A stretch of 10,676 nucleotides of DNA from Bacillota bacterium (GTDB lineage Bacteria; Bacillota; Bacilli; Lactobacillales; Aerococcaceae). This document shows positions 6,390 through 10,676 of the stretch, piece by piece (positions within the stretch are counted from its first letter, which is position 1; the number at the start of each line of letters is the position of its first letter). The stretch lies in NCBI GenBank assembly GCA_023442905.1, contig JAEZWY010000084.1, positions 1 through 10,676 on the forward strand, read 5' to 3'. The notes beneath the pieces are model-generated. The model was not told the DNA's origin, did not search any database, and saw only the letters and a program-made list of their open reading frames with translations. Made by a program: the position numbers and the translations under genes.

Positions 6390-6833
6390 ATGAAGATTTT
6401 TATTGACGGAGATGGTAGTCCTACCAAACAGGAAACCATTCAACTAGCCAAACAATATCAACTAACTGTTATTTTGGTCACATCTATCGATCATTATTCC
6501 ACAAAACCAACTGCGGATCATGTTGAAACTATTTATGTGGACCGTGGCAACGATGCTGCTGATTTTAAGATAATCTCCCTTATATCTTCTGGCGATATCT
6601 TAGTCACACAAGATTATGGATTAGCATCTCTAGCGTTAACAAAAGCAATTGTTATTCATCATTCAGGAATGGTTTATAGCAAAATGAATATCGACCGATT
6701 ACTCCAGCAACGCTACGAGGGTCAGCAACTGCGGAAGGCTAAAGTACGGACTAAGGGGCCTAAACCCTTTACTGATGAAGATAGAGCACATTTCAAACAA
6801 GTTTTAGAAAATATTATCCAAGAGCGGATTTAA
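6390..6833 (+). CDS. YaiI/YqxD family (DUF188) protein
   Basis: A 147-residue member of the UPF0178/DUF188 family (E. coli YaiI, B. subtilis YqxD), which has a PIN-like nuclease fold; no activity is firmly assigned. The family marks are clear: an N-terminal acidic strand FIDGDGSP (D6, D8, P11), the DRGNDAADF segment (51-59, with D55 and D58), VTQDYGLASLAL (72-83, with D75) and KGPKPFTDEDRAHF (122-135). Most homologues have DADACP at the N-terminus; here Gly replaces Ala and Ser replaces Cys, while the aspartates remain. Start is ATG with AGAAAGG 9 nt upstream. The stop lies 4 nt from the stop of the opposing DUF503 gene and no terminator hairpin is visible between them. Confidence 0.9.
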   Translation: MKIFIDGDGSPTKQETIQLAKQYQLTVILVTSIDHYSTKPTADHVETIYVDRGNDAADFKIISLISSGDILVTQDYGLASLALTKAIVIHHSGMVYSKMNIDRLLQQRYEGQQLRKAKVRTKGPKPFTDEDRAHFKQVLENIIQERI

Positions 6834-6837
6834 TGTC

Positions 6838-7113
6838 TTATTCATACCAATCTTGTGCGATGACTTCAATTGGATAATGGTCTTCACAAAAATCTACAGC
6901 TTGATTTAACATTTTTTCTGCAAACGAGTAAGAATTCGAAACAATACCTATACCAAGTTTTGCTTGATTTATTAGATCCTGATCCCCTGTTTCAGCTACT
7001 GATACACCATACTTAGCTGTGACTTTTTTCATCATGCTTTGTAAAATCCGGCGTTTATCCTTTAGTGAGTCGCTAGCAAAAATAAATTTTATTTCCAAAC
7101 CTAATAGAATCAT
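6838..7113 (-). CDS. DUF503 (YlxP-like) small protein
   Basis: A 91-residue protein of the DUF503 family, like B. subtilis YlxP, with a ferredoxin-like fold and unknown function, sometimes linked to translation or ribosome-associated genes. Recognisable parts are the opening strand MILLGLEIKFIF, the basic turn SLKDKRRILQSMMKKV (family SLKxKR motif), then GVSVAETGDQDLINQAKLGI and the C-terminal strand IEVIAQDW. I choose ATG at 7113: AGGTGA (7119-7124) is 5 nt upstream and the family normally starts with MI. The in-frame GTG at 7122 lies within that ribosome site. In bacilli ylxP usually sits between infB and rbfA; here it is alone, converging on the DUF188 gene with a 4-nt gap. Confidence 0.85.
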   Translation of the reverse strand: MILLGLEIKFIFASDSLKDKRRILQSMMKKVTAKYGVSVAETGDQDLINQAKLGIGIVSNSYSFAEKMLNQAVDFCEDHYPIEVIAQDWYE

Positions 7114-7118
7114 GTCAG

Positions 7119-7124
7119 TCACCT
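7119..7124 (-). promoter_or_regulatory. Ribosome binding site deciding the DUF503 start
   Basis: AGGTGA on the minus strand, 5 nt before ATG 7113, complementary to the 3' end of 16S rRNA. It contains the GTG at 7122, which is therefore unlikely to be the start. Confidence 0.6.
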
Positions 7125-7167
7125 ACCTTTTTTAAATCATCTCATAAAATGATTGGGTGTCAACTGT

Positions 7168-7196
7168 TTGAAATAAAACGCTTTATACCTTATAGT
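7168..7196 (+). promoter_or_regulatory. Promoter of the hydroxyacid dehydrogenase gene
   Basis: TTGAAA (7168-7173), a 17-nt spacer and TATAGT (7191-7196). A second -10-like TATAAT lies at 7215-7220 but without a good -35 box. The predicted transcript start near 7203 lies downstream of the GTG at 7195, a further reason to reject that codon as a start. Confidence 0.65.
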
Positions 7197-7242
7197 GAAA
7201 GTATCTATCGATTGTATAATTAAAATAAGAAAGGAAGATACG

Positions 7243-8202
7243 ATGAAGATTGCTTTATTAGAACCATTACGTGTTCCAGAATCACGAATCCACGAACTAG
7301 CACAACCGCTAATTGATGCTGGGCATCAATTTACTTATTATCCTGAAAAAACGACTGACCCTAACGAACTATACGAGCGTTCTAAGGATGCAGATATTGT
7401 AATGATTGCTAACAATCCATACCCTGCTGAAGTGATTGAAAAACTGGAAAAAACAAAATTTATTAATGTGGCTTTTACTGGTTTCGACCATGTTGACAGT
7501 AAGGCGAGCAAGGACAAAGGTATCGCCATTGCAAACGCATCAGGCTACGCTACAACCGCTGTTGCCGAATTGGCGCTAGGTTTAACATTAGATTTATTCC
7601 GCGCGATTTCTACAGGGAATGACGATATCCGTAAGGTTGATTTCCCAGGACCATTCCAGGGTCGTGAAATCAAAGGTAAAACAGTTGGGATTGTAGGTAC
7701 TGGTCACATTGGTTTAGAAACGGCAAAATTATTTAAAGCTTTTGGTGCAAAACTCATCGGTTACAACCGTTCAGAGAAACAAGAAGCAAGAGATTTAGGC
7801 ATTGACTTAGTCGATCTTGATGAACTATTGAGCCAGTCAGATATTGTATCAGTCCACCTGCCATTAAACGGTGAAACGAAGCATTTATTAAACAAAGAAA
7901 AATTAAGTTTGATGAAAGAAAGTGCAGTAATTATAAATGTTGCTCGTGGGCCGATTATTGATGATGCAGCTTTAACAGACTTATTAAATGAAGGCAAAAT
8001 AGCCGGTGCTGGTATTGATGTATTTGACGGTGAACCGCCATTACCTGCAGACTACCCATTGCTAGCTGCTAAAAATGCTATTTTAACACCACATGTTGGA
8101 TTCTTATCAGACGAAGCAATGGCATTAAGAGCGGAAATTGCTTTTGAGAATACTAGAGCCTTTATCGAAGGTAATCCAAAAAATATTGTACAAGAAGCGT
8201 AA
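7243..8202 (+). CDS. D-isomer-specific 2-hydroxyacid dehydrogenase
   Basis: A 319-residue enzyme that interconverts a D-2-hydroxy acid and its 2-oxo acid with a nicotinamide cofactor. The C- and N-terminal substrate segments flank a Rossmann domain (about 100-285) with GTGHIG at 152-157. The catalytic triad is present: R235 in NVARGP, E264 in FDGEPP and H284 in TPHVG. After the second Rossmann strand the sequence is GYNRS, lacking the acidic residue that usually holds the NAD ribose, so NADP(H) use is plausible (inference). Glycerate/glyoxylate/hydroxypyruvate reductase-like or phosphoglycerate dehydrogenase-like activity are both possible; there is no C-terminal ACT domain. Start is ATG 7243 with AAGGAAG (7231-7237) 5 nt upstream; a GTG at 7195 would add 16 poor-quality residues. 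It is a single-gene unit between its promoter and a bidirectional terminator. Confidence 0.92.
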   Translation: MKIALLEPLRVPESRIHELAQPLIDAGHQFTYYPEKTTDPNELYERSKDADIVMIANNPYPAEVIEKLEKTKFINVAFTGFDHVDSKASKDKGIAIANASGYATTAVAELALGLTLDLFRAISTGNDDIRKVDFPGPFQGREIKGKTVGIVGTGHIGLETAKLFKAFGAKLIGYNRSEKQEARDLGIDLVDLDELLSQSDIVSVHLPLNGETKHLLNKEKLSLMKESAVIINVARGPIIDDAALTDLLNEGKIAGAGIDVFDGEPPLPADYPLLAAKNAILTPHVGFLSDEAMALRAEIAFENTRAFIEGNPKNIVQEA

Positions 8203-8230
8203 ACTATTGCTGAACTATTTAGAAATATGC

Positions 8231-8273
8231 AAAAAAAATCCAGGAGAGACTGTAAAGTCTTCCTGGATTTTTC
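8231..8273. terminator. Strong bidirectional terminator between dehydrogenase and glnP
   Basis: ATCCAGGA (8238-8245) and AGACT (8247-8251) pair with AGTCT (8256-8260) and TCCTGGAT (8261-8268) around a GTAA loop with one bulged G (8246). The stem is flanked by eight As on the left and a T run on the right, so it can stop transcription from both sides. It lies 28 nt after the dehydrogenase stop and 6 nt after the glnP stop, serving both convergent genes. Confidence 0.93.
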
Positions 8274-8279
8274 TTTATA

Positions 8280-10466
8280 CTAGCGTGTTGATTTTGAATT
8301 AACGTAACGTTTTTCAATGTAGTTTGAAAGTTTTGTTAAAATCGTGATAATCACAATGTACATCAAACCAACAATTAACCACATACTACCTGATTGGTAA
8401 GTACGGGCAATAATGATACGACCAGTTTGTGTTAATTCCACAATACCAATTACGGATAGAATTGACGTATCTTTCAAGGTAATAACAAATTGGTTAATAA
8501 ATGATGGTACCATTACTTTCACAGCCTGCGGCAAGATGATGTGACGCATTGTTTGACCATTCGTCAAACCTAAACTTCTGGCTGCTTCAGTTTGGCCAGT
8601 ATCAATTGCTTGAATACCCCCACGAACAATTTCACCCATGTAAGCTGCAGCATTAAGAGATAAAGTCAAAATACCTGCTAAGTTACTTGAAATTGTTACG
8701 TTAAACATTTGTGGAATACCAAAGTAGATAAAGAATGACATAACGATTAGCGGTAAACCACGCATAATATCGATATAAACAGTCGCAATGCCTGAAAGTA
8801 CTACATTACCACTGGTACGCATCAATCCTAAGAAAATACCTAATATTGTCGCAATTACTAATGATACGATAGCTAAGTAAACAGTTGTTCCTAAACCTGA
8901 TAATAAGGCCGGGAAGTTGTTGGCTAATTGAGCTAAGAAGCCGTTAGAAGAACTTGTTTCGCCTTCTTCAGAATCACCTAAGTATTTACCAACTATTTCA
9001 TCGTACTCGCCAGATTCTTGAATAGACGCTAGTCCGTCATTGAACATTTGTAGTAATTCTTGGTTTTCACCAGCTAAAACAGCAAACCCATAAGATACTG
9101 GTTCTAATTGATCACCAATAATTTTAAGGTTTAAACCACCAGAGTTGATCGCGTAAGCCATTACTGGATAATCTTCTACCGCTGCCGCTGAGTTACCAGA
9201 AATAACATCTTGATACATATTAGATGAGTCATCAAATGTCGTTACGGTAAAACCGTATTCGTCGGCCATTGATTGGGCGATTGTTGCCCCTTGCGTACCC
9301 GTTTTAACGGCAACATTTTGCCCATCTAAGTCTTCATATGATTCAATATCTGAATCCGCTAAAACAGCGAATGTTGTCCCTGAATCAAAATACGGTTCTG
9401 AGAAGTCAAATGTTTGTTTACGTTCTTCTGTAATTGACATACCAGCGATTACGGCATCTGCTTGTTGGGTTTCAACCGCTTGAACCGCCGCGTCAAAGCC
9501 TAATGATTTCAACTCGTAATTGAAGCCTTGGTTAGCTGCAATAGCATCCAATAATTCAACATCGATCCCAGTGAAGTCACCATTTTCGTCTACGAATTCA
9601 AATGGTGCAAAAGTTGTATCGGTTGCAATTGTGTAAGTTTCACCTGAACCAGCTGCTGGTGTTTCTGATGAAGAAGATGTTTCTTCTTGACTAGCACCGT
9701 ATTCAGCTAAAATGTCATCATATTCACCTGAAGCCTTGATGTTTTCAAGACCGGCGTTGAACATTTCAAGTAATTCAGCATTCTGACCAGCTAATACAGC
9801 AAATCCATAAGGCGCTTCTTCAAAATTGTCGCCAATGAATCGTAAGTTTAAACCACCTGATTCGATTGCGTAACCCATTACTGGATAATCTTCTACCGCT
9901 GCTGCTGAGTTACCAGAAATAACATCTTGGTACATGTTTGGCGAGTCATCAAATGTATTTACTGTAAAACCATATTGGTCTGCTAAGTCAGCAGCAATAG
10001 TTGCGCCTTGCGTACCAGTTTTTACAGCTACAGATTGACCTTCTAAATCTTCCAATGATTGGTATTCAGAGTCATCAAGAACCGCGAAGGCAGTCCCTGA
10101 TTCATAGTATGGGTTTGAAAAGTCAAAAGTCTGCTGACGTTCTTCTGTAATAGACATACCAGCAATCACTGCGTCAGCTTGTCCGGCTTCTACAGCTTGA
10201 ACTGCAGCATCGAATCCCAATGATCTTAGTTCATATTCAAAACCTTGATCTTCAGCAATTGCTGCTAAAATATCGACATCAATACCAACAAATTCACCTG
10301 AATCATCTACAAATTCAAAAGGTGCAAAAGTTGTATCAGTTGCAATAATATATTTATCTCCACTTCCTGTCTCAGTTGCTTCAACTTTTGCAGGAGTGAT
10401 AGAGAATAATAAGGTAAGTAAACTTACCATAAATACGGTGAATGATAGCTTCTTATGCTTAATCAT
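8280..10466 (-). CDS. glnP: GlnP-like amino-acid ABC transporter: two substrate-binding domains fused to permease
   Basis: A 728-residue fusion that captures a polar amino acid outside the cell and passes it through the membrane; by analogy with Lactococcus GlnP the ligand is probably glutamine, glutamate or asparagine. Order: signal peptide/anchor (1-30), binding domain 1 (about 39-256), Ser/Thr/Glu linker (257-277), binding domain 2 (278-495), linker, then a HisM/GlnP-type permease domain (about 509-720). The permease carries RGLPL and the EAA loop EAARSLGLTNGQ (about 627-638), where the ATPase docks. Both binding domains contain TDTTFAPFEF, SITEER and SAAAVEDYPVM. By my residue count they are about 76% identical without gaps. 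I choose ATG 10466, with GAGGGAG just upstream; ATG 10490 adds eight residues and has no ribosome site. No ATPase (GlnQ) gene is next to it: downstream is a terminator and a convergent gene, and the 210 nt upstream hold no gene. Confidence 0.92.
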   Translation of the reverse strand: MIKHKKLSFTVFMVSLLTLLFSITPAKVEATETGSGDKYIIATDTTFAPFEFVDDSGEFVGIDVDILAAIAEDQGFEYELRSLGFDAAVQAVEAGQADAVIAGMSITEERQQTFDFSNPYYESGTAFAVLDDSEYQSLEDLEGQSVAVKTGTQGATIAADLADQYGFTVNTFDDSPNMYQDVISGNSAAAVEDYPVMGYAIESGGLNLRFIGDNFEEAPYGFAVLAGQNAELLEMFNAGLENIKASGEYDDILAEYGASQEETSSSSETPAAGSGETYTIATDTTFAPFEFVDENGDFTGIDVELLDAIAANQGFNYELKSLGFDAAVQAVETQQADAVIAGMSITEERKQTFDFSEPYFDSGTTFAVLADSDIESYEDLDGQNVAVKTGTQGATIAQSMADEYGFTVTTFDDSSNMYQDVISGNSAAAVEDYPVMAYAINSGGLNLKIIGDQLEPVSYGFAVLAGENQELLQMFNDGLASIQESGEYDEIVGKYLGDSEEGETSSSNGFLAQLANNFPALLSGLGTTVYLAIVSLVIATILGIFLGLMRTSGNVVLSGIATVYIDIMRGLPLIVMSFFIYFGIPQMFNVTISSNLAGILTLSLNAAAYMGEIVRGGIQAIDTGQTEAARSLGLTNGQTMRHIILPQAVKVMVPSFINQFVITLKDTSILSVIGIVELTQTGRIIIARTYQSGSMWLIVGLMYIVIITILTKLSNYIEKRYVNSKSTR
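8982..9635 (-). repeat. Copy 2 of the internal binding-domain duplication in glnP
   Basis: Encodes binding domain 2 and matches the copy at 9699-10352 with a constant offset of 717 nt. The segment 9158-9212 is identical at 54 of 55 bases to 9875-9929. Confidence 0.8.
9699..10352 (-). repeat. Copy 1 of the internal binding-domain duplication in glnP
   Basis: Encodes binding domain 1. It aligns without gaps to copy 2 over 218 codons, with 53 amino-acid differences by my count. Confidence 0.8.
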
Positions 10467-10469
10467 AAA

Positions 10470-10476
10470 CTCCCTC
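10470..10476 (-). promoter_or_regulatory. Ribosome binding site deciding the glnP start
   Basis: GAGGGAG on the minus strand before ATG 10466. If the GAGG pairs, the spacing is 6 nt. The alternative ATG at 10490 is preceded by TTAAAAACTT with no such site. Confidence 0.5.
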
Positions 10477-10521
10477 ACTTCTTTCTTCATAAGTTTTTAA
10501 TGCTTTCACAAGATAGTTACA

Positions 10522-10527
10522 AGTATA
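10522..10527 (-). promoter_or_regulatory. Candidate -10 box of the glnP promoter
   Basis: TATACT on the minus strand, 55 nt before the start codon. No good -35 box lies 17 nt upstream. A TTGAAA-A-TTTCAA inverted repeat (10530-10542) lies 2 nt upstream of it and may bind a regulator. Confidence 0.4.
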
Positions 10528-10568
10528 CATTGAAATTTTCAAAAAAGGAAAGAAAATATAACGTAAAA

Positions 10569-10620
10569 TGTCAGATTTTCTCACACATCAAGATGAAACC
10601 TGTCTATTTACTCACACGTC
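10569..10620. repeat. Imperfect 20-21 bp direct repeat upstream of glnP
   Basis: On the plus strand the segments at 10569-10589 and 10601-10620 share TGTC, an AT-rich middle, CTCACAC and a final TC, with one gap and a few mismatches. The CTCACAC cores (10580-10586 and 10611-10617) are 31 nt apart, about three helical turns, as expected for a paired regulator site. Function is not known. Confidence 0.45.
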
Positions 10621-10676
10621 TCGTTTTGTTTAACCCAGTCGCTTTTTTTCGCAAAATAAACATAGATGTGTAAAAT

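Noticed and set aside
7338..7997. Minus-strand open frames of 63 and 78 codons in the dehydrogenase gene
   Set aside because: They are antisense to conserved dehydrogenase motifs and have no credible start signals.
10455..10673. Plus-strand 72-codon open frame at the right edge
   Set aside because: It has no ribosome site, overlaps the glnP start and promoter region, and its product is low in recognisable features.

Overview
The window is 10.7 kb of AT-rich, chromosome-like DNA from a low-GC Gram-positive bacterium, most likely of the order Lactobacillales (perhaps an Aerococcaceae- or Carnobacteriaceae-type organism; this is inference). The signs are strong AGGAG-type ribosome sites, sigma-A-like promoters, short intergenic gaps, Rho-independent terminators, and a GlnP-type transporter with two substrate-binding domains fused to the permease, which is characteristic of lactic acid bacteria. 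I see no rRNA, tRNA, CRISPR array, insertion sequence or prophage. It reads as an ordinary core/housekeeping region.

Layout, left to right. (1) Positions 1-131 hold the first 43 codons of a minus-strand membrane-protein gene that runs off the left edge, followed by an AT-rich gap. (2) A minus-strand lemA - DUF2207 pair (2833 down to 480) overlaps by 7 nt and ends in a clean terminator at 415-445. (3) A minus-strand pair, trmO - FAH-family hydrolase (4557 down to 2970), has its own terminator at 2916-2955. (4) A divergent plus-strand SAP-domain gene (4677-5228) has its own promoter and terminator. (5) A minus-strand DEDDh exonuclease (6293 down to 5574) is followed in a different frame by its BRCT domain (5568-5350): one ancestral gene split by a single-base frameshift. 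(6) A divergent plus-strand YaiI/YqxD (DUF188) gene (6390-6833) converges, 4 nt away, on a minus-strand DUF503/YlxP gene. (7) A plus-strand D-2-hydroxyacid dehydrogenase (7243-8202) converges on a large minus-strand GlnP-like gene (8280-10466), with a shared bidirectional terminator between them.

Four starts should be set by ribosome sites rather than by the longest open frame: lemA (2833, not the TTG at 2842), DUF503 (7113, not the GTG at 7122), the dehydrogenase (7243, not the GTG at 7195) and glnP (10466, not 10490).

Functionally the genes are a mix: tRNA modification (TrmO), nucleic-acid handling (exonuclease/BRCT, DUF188 PIN-like protein, SAP protein, DUF503), membrane or envelope proteins of unknown role (LemA, DUF2207), small-molecule metabolism (FAH hydrolase, hydroxyacid dehydrogenase) and amino-acid uptake (GlnP). 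I found no convincing new multi-gene system. The observations most worth a check are the split exonuclease-BRCT gene, the nearly duplicated binding domains of GlnP with no ATPase gene beside them, and inverted or direct repeats in two promoter regions.
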